DNA of 64,000 bases from Tetragonia tetragonoides (Eukaryota > Streptophyta > Magnoliopsida > Caryophyllales > Aizoaceae): assembly GCA_038025085.1 (NCBI GenBank), contig CM076139.1:16075307-16139306 (forward strand), written 5' to 3'. The translations under genes were made by a program, and so were the position numbers. The notes beneath the pieces were generated by a model, which ran no database searches, was not told the origin of the DNA, and was given only the letters and a program-made list of their open reading frames with translations. Position 1 is the first letter of the stretch. Every line of letters starts with the position of its first letter. Positions 11,503-22,761 of this stretch are shown piece by piece.

Positions 11503-14500
11503 ATGGCAGCACCCGTGAACCGTAAGATATCAGCTGCATCTGCTAGGTCCCACACTCGCAAATCCAACAAAAAATCTTCCTTTCCTTCAGGTTCTTCTCT
11601 CTCTCATGTTAAATTTCATGACATTAAAAGCTTGCCCATTGGCTCAAAACTTTGAGTTCGTGGATTGATAAATCATGGGTCATCGCTATTGTATTGAATT
11701 TTGATCTAAAAGTTGTTGCTTTTGTGTTGATTCTTGTTTTGCTGGTTTGCCCAGAAATTAAAGTACTAGAATTTTGTGAAGTAAAACAAAAGATTTGAGT
11801 AATTGGTAGCCCATATGAAATGCTGGTTATATCGATCATGGTCAATTGCTCATATGGAGAGAAACTAAAGATTGCCTTGTTATTAGTTGTTACTATATAT
11901 GAGTACAAATACTGTATCAGTTAAACTGGAGCTTCCATTTAAAAATTCTTTCTTGTAGAAATTTCTAATTTCTTCATTGTTATGTTATGAGGGCCTTGTT
12001 TATGTATTAATCTAGGATGCTGAATAGCCACCTTTATTTCTCTCATTCTTTGGATGGTTCCTTTGGTGATTTAATGGACTTATGATGATTCAGGGTGTGT
12101 TTTTTTTTTTTGAGATGAACTTAAACTGATAGTAATTATATGTGAGATAAAAATTATTTATGTCCCAGTTTTGAGTCCTCTCAGGACCCCGGGAGGTTTT
12201 ACCGGTCGTTAACTTCAGGTCCATGAGATTAGTCAAGCAAAGATTGGACACCCATGTTATCTAAAAAAAAAATTATGTTGAAGCCCCTGAACTGAACTGG
12301 AAACTTACTGGATAGTCATATAGCCTAAGTTGATGGGTGCTTCAATGGGTAGAATCTTCAAAATAACTATGTCTGGCTTCCGAATATCGATTAGAATATG
12401 TAGCTTGATACCTGCAGTTTTAGCGAGGTTTTTGCCAAATAGATCCTTGATTGCCAAAGCATTGTTTGGGTTATTTCACCATAAATAAGAAGTTGAGGAC
12501 ATCTCAGCAAGATGTTTCATGAAACTATTATGGTCCATAGTCCATTGCTGAAATATAGCCCTGATGTTGACTTATAGGCTGTATAGAACAGAATGGAGCT
12601 CCTCTTTGTAGCATGTATCAATCATAATAATAATTATATATATAGTCATGGGTACTTGTATTTTTCAAGAATAGTGCTCTAAATTAATTCATTAACAAAT
12701 GACAAAATTTTCAGGCTTGTTTAAGAAACTTCTTCTAGTTGGCCTAGTTGGTCTCTTGGCATGGGCTTATCAAGCTACCCGCCCACCTCCCCCCAAAATT
12801 TGTGGAACTCCCGATGGTCCTCCTATCACTGTACCAAGAGTTAAGCTCAGTGATGGAAGGCATATAGCTTACAAAGAGCATGGTGTCTCAAAGGAGAAAG
12901 CAAAGTACAAATTCGTTTATGTCCATGGCTTTGACTCCTACAGAAATCATGCAGTTGTCGCAGACAAGCTTTCTCCGGTATATTGCAGTCTCCCTTCCTT
13001 GTGCTTTTCTCTTCCTAAAAAGTTTCTGGATCTCAATCAAAAAGAGAGTTTCTGGATTATGAATCTTCTATTTTGTGTAGCACTGTCTCTCATTGGTTGA
13101 TGGTTACAATTATCAGTAAAAGATAAAAGGGTGGACCACAAAATTTCTATCATCAACCGATGAGAGTGAGTGACACATACTGTGGTACCCAAGTGGATAG
13201 AAAATTGTCCCGATTTTGGCTGTCTTGTAAGATTCCTCCTGTCTGTTGATTCTTCCAGGACACAGTTGAAAGCTTAGGGATATATATTGTGTCCTTTGAC
13301 CGCCCCGGATATGGAGAAAGTGATCCAAATCCAAATAAGACAGTGAAGAGCTTGGCGTTGGATATAGAAGAGTTTGCCGATCAGTTAGGACTGGGAAAGA
13401 AATTCTATGTGATGGGCTTCTCCATGGGTGGACAGGTTATGTGGAGCTGCCTCAAGTATATTCCACATAGGTAAATGTTTGGTTAGTTATGTGCACATGG
13501 AGCTGATTGTTTCCTATGTGTGTTTACTGATGGTATGTTTTTCATGCTGATAGGCTAGCAGGAGTAACACTAATTGCTCCAGTTGTCAATTACTGGTGGT
13601 CTGGTTTGCCTGCTAACCTATCTACTGAAGCTCTCAACAAACAATTACCACGGGATATATGGTCTCTTCGTGTGGCACATTATGCACCATGGTTAACTTA
13701 TTGGTGGAATACTCAACAACTTTTCCCTATTTTAACTGTGATTGATCACAGTCCGGTAATCTTATCTCGCCAGGACAAAGAACTTTTTCCACAGTTCGCA
13801 GGAAAGATAGACCCGGTACAACTCTTCGCTCTGAGATTAATTTTATTGCATTATCATAGCTGTTACTGTAGTGCCTAAGGGAACAGCAATTTTTACTAAA
13901 AAGAGTGGCTGCAGAATTAAGATATTCTTTAGTTACTATGCATAAAGGTTTCGGAACTTGCATTTGCTCTTTTAGAGTTTGGCATAAGCATTTTGTGGAC
14001 TAATTTCTCATTTCAAGATAGTGTATACGTGAATGTACATATTTGTTGAATGTCTTTTGGAGTTGCGCAGATTACCCTTAATTTTTCAGTCACATCTGTA
14101 TCTTAATGAGGTTCTGCAATCGGGTCTTGCTATGGCAAAAGAAACATTATAATTTTACCTGAAAGTTATATACATTTCTCGAAGACAGATATCATATGTT
14201 AATGCTACTTGTTGGTAACATGCCCTTGCAAGTGAATTTATGTTTCGATGATCTTAAATGCAGACCACAATGACCACACCCACCCACCTATACAACTTTA
14301 AGTAATTGACAATCTGGATAAAACTAATGGAGAATATGTGCGGTGTCTGCTCAACTCATGATAATATGGGATACATGCATCTGTGTAAACTGTGCTTAGT
14401 GCTTTTACAGCTATTAACTCCTCTCCTCTGTTTCCTAATAATGGTCACTGTTTTGATGGGTGATCATCAGGCTCCAGTGAGACAGCAAGGAGAATTTGAA

Positions 14501-14767
14501 TCCATCCATCGTGATCTGATTGTTGGATTTGGAAATTGGGAATTTGATCCAACTGAATTGACAAATCCATTCCCAAACAACGAGGGGACTGTTCACCTCT
14601 GGCAAGGTGATGAAGACATACTTGTGCCAGCTTCATTGCAGCGTTATATAGCTCAGAAGCTCCCTTGGATTCACTACCATGAAATACAAGGTTCTGGACA
14701 CATGTTCCCATATGCTAGTGGCATGAGCGAGACCATTGTTAAAACACAATTATCAATTGAGAATTAG
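11503..14767 (+). CDS. Membrane-anchored alpha/beta-hydrolase, copy 2 (373 aa)
   Basis: Five exons (11503-11590, 12715-12977, 13259-13470, 13554-13815, 14471-14767) with GT-AG introns give an uninterrupted 373-residue protein. The ATG at 11503 is chosen because exon 1 splices in phase to GLFKK at the exon 2 acceptor; the ATG at 12699 lies within the intron. Residues 1-30 are basic and Ser-rich. Residues 31-50 form one hydrophobic segment followed by a Pro-rich linker, suggesting a signal anchor. The alpha/beta-hydrolase fold follows: HG oxyanion region near 100, nucleophile elbow GFSMG with Ser172, acid in GDEDILVP (probably Asp324) and base in GSGHMF (His352), so the catalytic triad appears intact. 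The family is common in plants and usually annotated only as alpha/beta-hydrolase; the substrate is unknown. It is a tandem duplicate of the damaged copy at 1003-3024, and its intron 4 is about 525 bp longer than in that copy. Confidence 0.9.
12110..12275 (+). mobile_element. SINE-like remnant in intron 1 of hydrolase copy 2
   Basis: A B-box-like GTTTTGAGTCC (about 12170-12180) is followed by a body with GGTTTTACCGG, TTCAGGTCC, GAGATTAGTC and TTGGACACCCATGTTATC, then an A-run. This resembles the 3' half of common plant tRNA-derived SINEs. The upstream AACTTAAACTGATAG could be a worn A box. The 5' limit and target duplication were not determined. Confidence 0.45.
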
Positions 14768-15770
14768 CAAGTCATCCCAGTTATCGGTTTCAGAGGTCAG
14801 CCTTTTGGTCCCTATATTACCTCCCAGTCATTCTAGTCAGCTTGATACTCCAAAAGTTTCCACAAACTGTGAAGTACTATTGTATACTGTTGTGTACCAA
14901 AGTTGTATTTCCTATGTTAATTTTGCAATGTATTTTACATAGCATATTGCTCCATTAAGAAAACTTTCAACATGTTAGTTAGTGTTTTCAATTCTTACTG
15001 TGTTAATTTAGTACTCCTAAGGTAGACGTAACTACAGCAGACACTGAAGCATGAACCATAAAGTCATTGAGTTTCTTTCAGATTGATGTGCATTTGACTT
15101 CTATTTTCTATCTTTTTCATGTTATTATTATTTGGAAGTTGTGGTTAATAGGTTTAGAATTGTTGTGTTGCTCCTCACAGAATCCATCAGAAACTTTTTA
15201 CTATCCCAAGTGCTCTTATGCTTTAAAGTATCGTTGTCATTTGCGCTTTAGCTCTTCAAAAGGGTTGATTTCCTGCACGAAGCAATAGAGAGTAGCTTGA
15301 TCTTTATCCACTCATGCTCTGTTATTAACATCGATTGCACATCATGTCCTTGTTTCTGAGCATCCTGAATGTGTGATATACTTCCTTCCCCCTGCTAGAA
15401 TACTGTCTTAGTTAACTTTTTGCTAGGTAGATGGAGGAAAAAAATCATGGTCAAAGATTTGTTAGCTTTGCCTTGAGGCCTATGCTTAGGGAGGTGCTTT
15501 GCTTTGAGGCCTCTACCAAGTCAGTACTATCGTGATGTCCTTTGGTAAATTTAGTTTTGGAACTCCTATAGTTGATACTCACTCAGTTCCCAAGCAGTTC
15601 TTCCAACATCCAAATGAGAATGATTCATATTGATCTTTTATCCAGGTTTCTCGTATTAAAAAAATAAAATGTGGCTTTCCACTTGCTTCTTTTGATCACT
15701 AAACAAGGGCAAAAGTTGAAAACTATGCCCTAAAGTTGCGACCCTTAAACTCCGTGTCATTGGCCTAAGA
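14768..15770. other. 3' flank of hydrolase copy 2, no further gene
   Basis: Contains the 3' UTR of the hydrolase and AT-rich intergenic DNA. Short ORFs here lack recognisable domains or splice context. Confidence 0.5.
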
Positions 15771-15835
15771 AGAAGAAGGAGGAGAAGAAGAAGAAGAAGA
15801 AGAAGAAGAAGAAGAAGAAGAAGAAGAAGAAGAAT
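15771..15835. repeat. (GAA)n microsatellite
   Basis: GAAGAAGAAGGAGGAG followed by about fifteen AAG/GAA triplets. It lies downstream of the convergent germin-like gene. Confidence 0.9.
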
Positions 15836-16056
15836 GTTCAGGCTTTAACTTATCTTCATTCATTCAAAAAAGAATAAAACAGCTCCATCACCTAGGAGAA
15901 GCTAAGGACGTCGGTGTTTGATTACACACCCAAAACTAGGCACACATTATTTGTAACTGGCCTACTACTGTAATACATAAGCAAAAAAAGAAGTTAAAAA
16001 AATAAATAAAGAAAAAAGGAACAAGAAGACAGAAAATATATTTGGGGGTGGGCTAG

Positions 16057-16731
16057 TTAAGTAAGCTTCTTGGGAAGAACTTTTCTCCTAATGGTGCTAA
16101 CCTCCCTAAGGGTCATACCAAAAGCCTTCTCCAGGACCTTATCATTAATCCCTGAACCAAACAACGCATTAGGAATTCTCTGTATCCCTGGATTTTGGCT
16201 ATTAAAACTCCCAATTATCGTTGCTGGTGACTTCCCCACATTCATCTGAAAATGCACCAACCCTCTTGGGTAAACCATCACCTCCCCTGCCTCAATCACT
16301 GTAGCAAACACCCTGTTTGTTGAGTCCACAAACCCTGAGTAAACTCTACCTTTCACCACATACGCAATCTCCGTAGCTCTTGGGTGGAAATGCGGCACAT
16401 TGACACCCCCTACCTTAAGATCAGCCCGAGCAAACGACATCCCGAGCGTGTTTAGGCCCGGAAAAATGGATGGTGTGACGGAAATTCCTGCGAATCCTAT
16501 GTCAGAGAAGTTTCCAGGAGACTTAATCCCAGAAAATACGAAGTCGTCGTGTGTTACTTCAGAGTGAGCTTTGCATGGGAGGTAGTGGAAATGGGAGGAA
16601 GTTGAGGTCTCTGTATGGATGGAGTTGTTGCTGGGTATGCAGAAGTCTTGGACAGGGTCAGGATCAGAGGCGTTTGCTAGGAAGAGATACAAGGAAAACA
16701 TAACTAACAAAGCTACCTGTTTTTGAGCCAT
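16057..16731 (-). CDS. Germin-like protein, secreted cupin (224 aa)
   Basis: A single-exon ORF of 224 codons, the normal length for germin-like proteins. Residues 1 to about 21 are a hydrophobic signal peptide, and the mature protein would begin near SDPDPVQDFC, a typical germin N-terminus. Cys31 and Cys53 are placed like the conserved disulfide pair. Germin box 1 (PHFHPRATEIAYVVKG) supplies metal ligands His114, His116 and Glu121. Box 2 (GEVMVYPRGLVHFQMN) supplies His160. All four manganese ligands are present. Asn74 (NFS) is a possible glycosylation site. The family forms oligomeric apoplastic cupins; some are oxalate oxidases or superoxide dismutases, and the activity cannot be assigned here. 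A TATA element lies about 50 bp upstream of the ATG. No nearby gene suggests co-function. Confidence 0.93.
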   Translation of the reverse strand: MAQKQVALLVMFSLYLFLANASDPDPVQDFCIPSNNSIHTETSTSSHFHYLPCKAHSEVTHDDFVFSGIKSPGNFSDIGFAGISVTPSIFPGLNTLGMSFARADLKVGGVNVPHFHPRATEIAYVVKGRVYSGFVDSTNRVFATVIEAGEVMVYPRGLVHFQMNVGKSPATIIGSFNSQNPGIQRIPNALFGSGINDKVLEKAFGMTLREVSTIRRKVLPKKLT

Positions 16732-16777
16732 TTATTTTGTTTTTCTCCTTGAATAATTCCTTACGGATCATAGGGGG

Positions 16778-16785
16778 TTTTTATA
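16778..16785 (-). promoter_or_regulatory. TATA box of the germin-like gene
   Basis: On the minus strand this reads CTATAAAA, about 47-54 bases upstream of the start codon at 16731. That leaves room for a short 5' UTR. Confidence 0.6.
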
Positions 16786-16789
16786 GATG

Positions 16790-18149
16790 TGAGATTACCT
16801 GTGTTGCCCTCAACTAGGACATATTGTAGGGTGTCCTTTGGGGGTAATTTGGGCATTTGATTAAAGGTAAATGTGGGGCGTTTATATGATTATGTTCTTG
16901 TGTTGGGAATGTACTTGATTGAAGTGGATCGCAATCAAGCTTGAGACCACCACCTATACCCAAAACATCATTAAGTTACAGAATTAAACTACATATATAT
17001 GATTGAATTATTTCAGGTCCATGAATCATGGCATGCTTTGTCTCCTTTGAAGTTTGAAGACGACGTAATACTATAAAGATATAGTATAAACGAGGCAACT
17101 ATGTAAACATAATGAGGATGATAGTTTTTTGGTGGAAATGGTGAGGATGAGAGGTAAATTATAACAATACAAAATTCCTTCTTGAACATACTAATGGCTT
17201 CACTTCCGATCTACCACATAACATTGTTTCTGTTAGAGATCTCGACAGTTGGTATAGATTCGCTCGAAACATAAACTAATAAGGATTTTCAAATTTATAA
17301 TCCCGTAAAACTACATAACTCTTACAACATAAGAGAAAACTATCTCCCTATAACAACAAAAGACAACTTTGACAAGTGGACCCACAAACCTATTAAAACT
17401 AAACAACATCAAACCTAGAAAAACAACAATAAAACAATGATTTGAGGCCGATGATGGCACTTTTAAGAACTCAATCAAGAACACTAATCCTAGATTGTTT
17501 TATGAGTTATGAGGGCAAAAGCAGAAAACATAAAGATAAGTATTGTTGCTTGTCAATGAAGAGAGACGTTATGATTTTTGTGTCACTAATGCCGTGAATG
17601 AGAAGATTTATGATGAAAGAGATAAAAAAAAAAAATGTGAGGATTTATGTTAGGTGAACTTCACAACGTGTGCGTGTTTATTTGTGAAGTATTTTCTTTT
17701 AGTTTGAGCAAAGATACACTCTTTTGAGCCAATGGTTGCTAATTAGCTTTAGAACTGCTCCATGCCCCGTGGTAGCTGGGCTGATTATATCATGATTCAT
17801 CTCCGTTACTATGATTTGTTAGATCAATCTAGTCCAAAGCTTGTATTTAATTAGTATTGCCCCTAAACAAGCAAACATTATGGTGTTTTGTTGCAAATAA
17901 TATGAACTATCCTTGAGTTGGTAGGATAATTATCGATCTGGTTCTAACTTTTATTTTAATCTGAAACCTACTTGTTTACATCAAATATTTCTAACCATTT
18001 GTCTTTCCAAATTACAAATTAATTTATGTGGAAAGATGAGATGGATGAGATGTTTCAAATTGAAGAATAAGAGTTAGTATTTCTAAATCCAAAGAAGAAA
18101 CTATTTTTTGATAGAAAGCTATAGGACAAAATTAAGAGACGTGAGATCG
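16790..18149. other. Intergenic, no recognised feature
   Basis: Upstream region of the germin-like gene and AT-rich spacer. I see no ORF, RNA gene or element ends. Confidence 0.45.
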
Positions 18150-18157
18150 ATCCTTTA

Positions 18158-18592
18158 TAGAGATGATACTGGGCACGGTTAGCACGAAGCATATTACGAC
18201 CGAGCACGCTTTTTATATGGCATGGCACGGGCACGGAGGAAACATGTGCACGAATAATGGGGCCTGGGCCTGGGCTAGAGCTTGGATTTTGAAAAGAAAG
18301 CACGGTTAGGAACGGATAGGCACGACACGACAAGGCACGACGAAAATTTTAATATTACTTAAAAAATGCATGGACACGACACGCACGACACGAGCATGAT
18401 ACGACACAAGCACGGGCACGTGCATGACACAAGCAGGGGCAGGGCACAGCCTATGCCTATCTTTTGGAAGAGCAGGCACGACACGGCATGTCACGAATCA
18501 CGACAACTATAAGCACGACACGAGACAATATTGTTACAAAGCACAAAGGCACGACACGAGGATGACCCAAGCACGGCACGATGCCATCTTTA
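18158..18592. mobile_element. hAT-like non-autonomous element with CACGA-rich subterminal repeats
   Basis: The 435-bp segment starts TAGAGATG and ends CATCTTTA, giving imperfect inverted ends (TAGAGATG versus TAAAGATG). It is flanked by a perfect 8-bp direct repeat ATCCTTTA (18150-18157 and 18593-18600), the duplication length of hAT transposons. The interior is packed with GGCACGACACG and CACGACACGAG words in both orientations, which look like subterminal transposase-binding repeats. It has no transposase ORF. Confidence 0.75.
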
Positions 18593-18600
18593 ATCCTTTA

Positions 18601-19283
18601 ATTTTTTTTTTCCTTTTATCCATGAAAATATCCCATAAATAACTATGCCTTTGCGAAAAACATGGACCGTTGATAGCTCTTGGACAATCTCAGCCATTCT
18701 ACAGTCAAATAAGAGAGCTGCCACAACTCATACTGTGTGGATGAATAGTCACACCACACAGTGTGGAGCCCACCCCCTTTGATTGCAATGAAAATAGGCA
18801 ACCGACAAGTGGAGAATTAGAGAAGGAAAGGAGTTGTTGTACATTTGCTTTCTTTTCTTTTTATAGGTCCACCTCCAAGTCAAGGACACACTACATTTTT
18901 TTTCTTCTTATTTTTCACCAAGCTTCCACACTACTATATTACTATTGCTGAATCTTTACGAATAATTATCAAAATTCATCACCATTCTAGTGAAAATAAT
19001 TATTTTACGTTTCGAGTTTCTTTTCCTAATAGTACTCACTACAAGAAGGGAGTATGCTTTTCAATAAATCTTGTTTGAGACCAATTCACAAAAAAATGGG
19101 GTTACTCTTTTGAAGTATAGGGGACACTTATAATAAGCAGTGACCTTTATTTCATTAAAAAGTGACCCCGTCTCACAAAAAGTTACTAAAGATCGTCTTA
19201 TAGAAGTTTTTGTTTAACTTTTCATAGTTTTCAATATATAAATAGATAAATTATAAAAATATAATTTTACAGAAGTGTTATTG
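18601..19283. other. Intergenic with a short hairpin and part of a dispersed repeat
   Basis: CTGTGTGG and CCACACAG near 18729-18764 form an 8-bp stem. No gene is visible. The right part (about 19100-19215) is a copy of the dispersed repeat also found in intron 3 of hydrolase copy 1. Confidence 0.4.
19100..19215 (+). repeat. Dispersed repeat, second member
   Basis: Shares GTGACC, CCGTCTCA and AGAAGTTTTTGT words in the same order with the stretch at about 2160-2280. Confidence 0.35.
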
Positions 19284-19291
19284 AAAATCTT

Positions 19292-19972
19292 TAGGGGTGA
19301 GCAAAAGTTCCGGGTACCCAGTACCGGAACCGGAATTGGTTAGGAATCGTTGGTTCCGGAACCGGAAATGGTCTAACCAATTCCAATTCCAATTCCCCAA
19401 AATAGGAATCGGTACCAATCAATTCCAATTTCAATTCCAATTCCTCACTTTTGGGAACCGGAACTGGTTGGGTACCCAGTGTAAAAAAATTAAGTGACTT
19501 TTTTCCTTTGTTAGAAATAAAAAATGGTGATTTTCTAGTAAGGTTAGTAGTTTAAAATTTTCCATTTGTAATTTAAATGTTTTTAATGATTGTATTTGTA
19601 ATATTAATAATTAAATGATTGTATACTTATTTAAATTTTGATTTACAATGTTAAGTATTTTGATTGTAGTATTTTATTTTATGTTTGCGGTATTTTTGAA
19701 AACTAATATTTATTAGTGTAATTTATTTTTGGTGTTTTTTATTATTAAAATATACATTTATTTGATCTAAAAAAGTAAGAAAATATGGATTTAATGCGGA
19801 CTTGGGTACCCAGGAACCGGTGGGTACCCGGTGGATCCAATTCCAATTCTTAAGATTTAGGAACCGGTGCAACCAATTCCAATTCCAATTCCTACAAATT
19901 AGGAACCGGTGGATCCAATTACAATTTCGGGTAGTGCAATACCCGGTAGGTACCCGGTTGCGCTCACCCCTA
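19292..19972. mobile_element. hAT-like non-autonomous element with GGTACCCGG/GGAACCGG repeats
   Basis: Terminal inverted repeats TAGGGGTGAGC and GCTCACCCCTA (11 bp perfect, 12 with the flanking T/A) bound a 681-bp element. Both ends are rich in GGTACCC, GGAACCGG and CAATTCCAATTCC words in inverted orientation, while the middle is plain AT-rich DNA. The 8 bp on each side (AAAATCTT and ACAAAGTT) match at only five positions, so the target duplication has decayed or is absent. It has no transposase ORF. Confidence 0.65.
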
Positions 19973-19980
19973 ACAAAGTT

Positions 19981-20660
19981 TTCACTAACTAACAGTCAAA
20001 GTTTGTGTACTTTGACATTGAAAAAGCACATGTCAATATTTGTTTCGGGTGGAGGGTGTATTAAACATTTTCAAGTAATTTTTTTTCCTTCCTTTATTCT
20101 ATGAGTGTGTTCTTTTCCATCAAATTGAACAAATTGAATGACAATAGCACTCTTTGAGGACCTTCTAATGACTGATTGTATTTTGGATTTGAATGCATTG
20201 ATGTTTTAGATGTTTTGTTGTCTTGGTCATCTTGTGATTTTCGGTTTTGATTCGCTGTTTAGAGTCTATATTCAGGTATTTGTGGGTTTAATTATGTGGT
20301 GTTGAGTGAGCGTGTTTAATTTGAATTCAACGGGTATATGAGTTTCGAATCCAATTGGTGTATGAGCTTATGCTCTAGTAGGTGTATGAGTTTCGGGTCC
20401 TTTTTTCTTCCATTTAATAAAATGGAGTTCTAATTATAAAAAAAAAAAGAATAGCAATATGTGAGACATAAACTATGGCGTTATTTAATTTAATAATACA
20501 TTTAATGATGTGGCAGATCTCAAAATCAAAAATCTTGAAAAATGTCAAACTTATAATTATATACATCGATTGGGGCAAGTGGACTATAAAACGACTATGA
20601 TACAATTTATACCGTTATATATTTATGTATAGATTTTTACATAGTTAGATATACTAACGT
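19981..20660. other. Intergenic, no recognised feature
   Basis: AT-rich spacer between the hAT-like element and the repeat preceding the LINE. No gene is visible. Confidence 0.45.
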
Positions 20661-20663
20661 GAT

Positions 20664-21160
20664 AATATTTATACCGTTATATATACTTAAGGTGAGAATA
20701 TGATAGCACATCTCACCGTTTCATTCTTAAAATTAATGCCCCATACCAAATTAACATTAGCTTGTTTTAAATTTTAGTTAATATCCCCAAACCCTCACCC
20801 TATACTCTATACCTAAAAATGGGCCTAGATAACTATATATTAAAATGACAATATTTATACTATTCTATATATGTATACATATTTCTATCGTTATATATAC
20901 TATCATTATAATATTTATACTGTTATATATACTTATGGTGAGAGTATGAGAGCACATCTCAATCCTTTATTCTTAAAATCCAATGACCTATAATTAACCC
21001 AAATCCACATTAGCTTGTTTTCATTTTTTAGTTCACATCGTCCAAATCCTACCCTATAACGTAAAATCCTAAAATCCTAAACCCTATAACGTAAAATCCT
21101 AAAATCCTAAACCCTATAACGTAAATTCTTAAGGTTTTAAGGTTTTCTCTCTCTAGATGC
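20664..21160. repeat. Two diverged tandem copies of an about 247-bp unit upstream of the LINE
   Basis: Both copies carry AATATTTATAC, GTTATATATACTTA, GGTGAGA, AGCACATCTCA and ATTAGCTTGTTTT in the same order, beginning near 20664 and 20911. Inside the second copy, ACCCTATAACGTAAAATCCTA recurs about three times with a 31-bp period (21050-21130). They directly precede LINE ORF1 and could be 5' UTR monomers, though that is inference. Confidence 0.55.
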
Positions 21161-21211
21161 TCTTGAGGCGCAAGTTAGCTGAGACGGCTATCCTATGCAT
21201 TTAAGCCATTA

Positions 21212-22761
21212 ATGAGGGACCAACAGAGAAATCGAGCTCCTACTGTTCCATTAAGAGAGTTCCTGGGATCTGCACATCCAATCCCGGAGGAATCTGAGTT
21301 TGTTGAAGAGGAAGACACGGTGGATTTAGGGGCGTTTAGCTCTCTCTCGAGAGGTTTGCCGTGATTTGATAATTCGGCGGAGCACCCTCGCCCTCAGGCT
21401 TCGCGCGTCTTCTTATGGTTCCAACTCCTAGGTCTGGGACTACGGTGACTGGAGGGTTAGTCACTCCTTCTCCAACTGCCGCTCCACCTTTGAGAACCCC
21501 GGCGACGGCTCAATCAACGCCAGTTTCACCTCTAGTGGTGACTCAAACTCCTATTCCAACCGTACCCCCGGTGGTGAATCACAACCCTAATCCAGCTGCA
21601 ACTGAGGTAAACCCTGAGCCTACCTTTGCATCTATGGCTTCAAATAGAATCACAACTGAAGCAATGAAACTCCATTTTATTCCTCCTGTGATTAAAGAGG
21701 GAAAAAATATTGCAAAGCTCAAATTAACTGAAATTGAAAATGAGTAAAAGAAATGGGAAAATGCCTTAATAGGCTTTGTGCTTGGTGATGCTCCTTACTT
21801 TAATCAAATGGAGAAATATGTCTCATCACACTGGAATTTTGTGGCTGCTCCTAAATGTTTTTCACATGAAGATGGGTATTTCATTTTTCGCTTTGCTTCC
21901 ATGGAGGATAAAGATGAAGTGCTCAATAGAGGTCCATATGCATTTAATGCTAAACCATTTTTATTGAGAGAATGGTCTGAAGATTTTGTAATGGATCCTG
22001 CATCTTTTAGGAAAGTACCATTATGAATTCAATTGCCAAAACTTCCATTAAGTTGTTGGTCTCTTGATTCTCTTAGCAGAATAGGTAGTTGTCTTGGAAA
22101 ACCTATGTCTGTTGATAGAGTGGCTACAGAGCAAGAGAGAATCTCCTATGCCAGACTACTTGTAGAGGTGGATATTACTATCCCATATAAGGATGAGGTT
22201 TGGTTTGAAGCAGATGATGACTCTATGGTGAAACAAGCTGTGATTTATGAATGGAAACCTGCATTTTGTCAGAAATGTAGGAAATTTGGACATGTTGAGG
22301 AAAGATGTGGGGTGAGACATTAGAATACTCAACCAGCTGAACCAGCTAGAGCTAATAACCGCAAAAGGAAGAGAAGAGGGCAAAATGCCCAATGGGTTGC
22401 CAGAACAACAGGAGAACAACCTGTTGAACAAAATGCTGGCAATTCTGTGACTGACACTAATGCCACTGGGCAGCCTGCATCAGCAGGGGATACATAGGAG
22501 CATATCCAGGTTCCAGAAGACAATCTTGAACACTTCCTACCTGTCCTGCAACAACTTGACAAATCTATGGAGGAAGAGAGATTGGAGATCCTTCAAGTTA
22601 GAGCTCCTAACCCAGTTAGCTTGCATAACTCCTTTGCAATTATGCAAGAGGAGTTAGTACCAGTGCTTGAGATGCCAAATGAAGTAACAGCAACTGAAGC
22701 TACTATAATCTTTGGAGAGAATCCTGGGGTAAGGATATCTTCACCATCTAGATCTCAATGA
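21212..22761 (+). pseudogene. LINE ORF1 (nucleic-acid-binding protein), broken by stops
   Basis: A possible N-terminus begins with the ATG at 21212 (MRDQQRNRAP) and shifts frame before 21415. From 21415 to 22761 one frame carries the whole remaining protein but is interrupted by TAA (21745), TGA (22024), TAG (22321) and TAG (22495). The middle part, with YFNQMEKYV, FRFASMEDKDEVL and PFLLREWSEDF, resembles the DUF4283 domain of plant LINE ORF1 proteins. It is followed by a CCHC zinc knuckle CQKCRKFGHVEERC near 22270-22312. Intact ORF1 proteins bind LINE RNA to form the retrotransposition particle. The final TGA (22759-22761) overlaps the ATG of ORF2. Confidence 0.8.
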
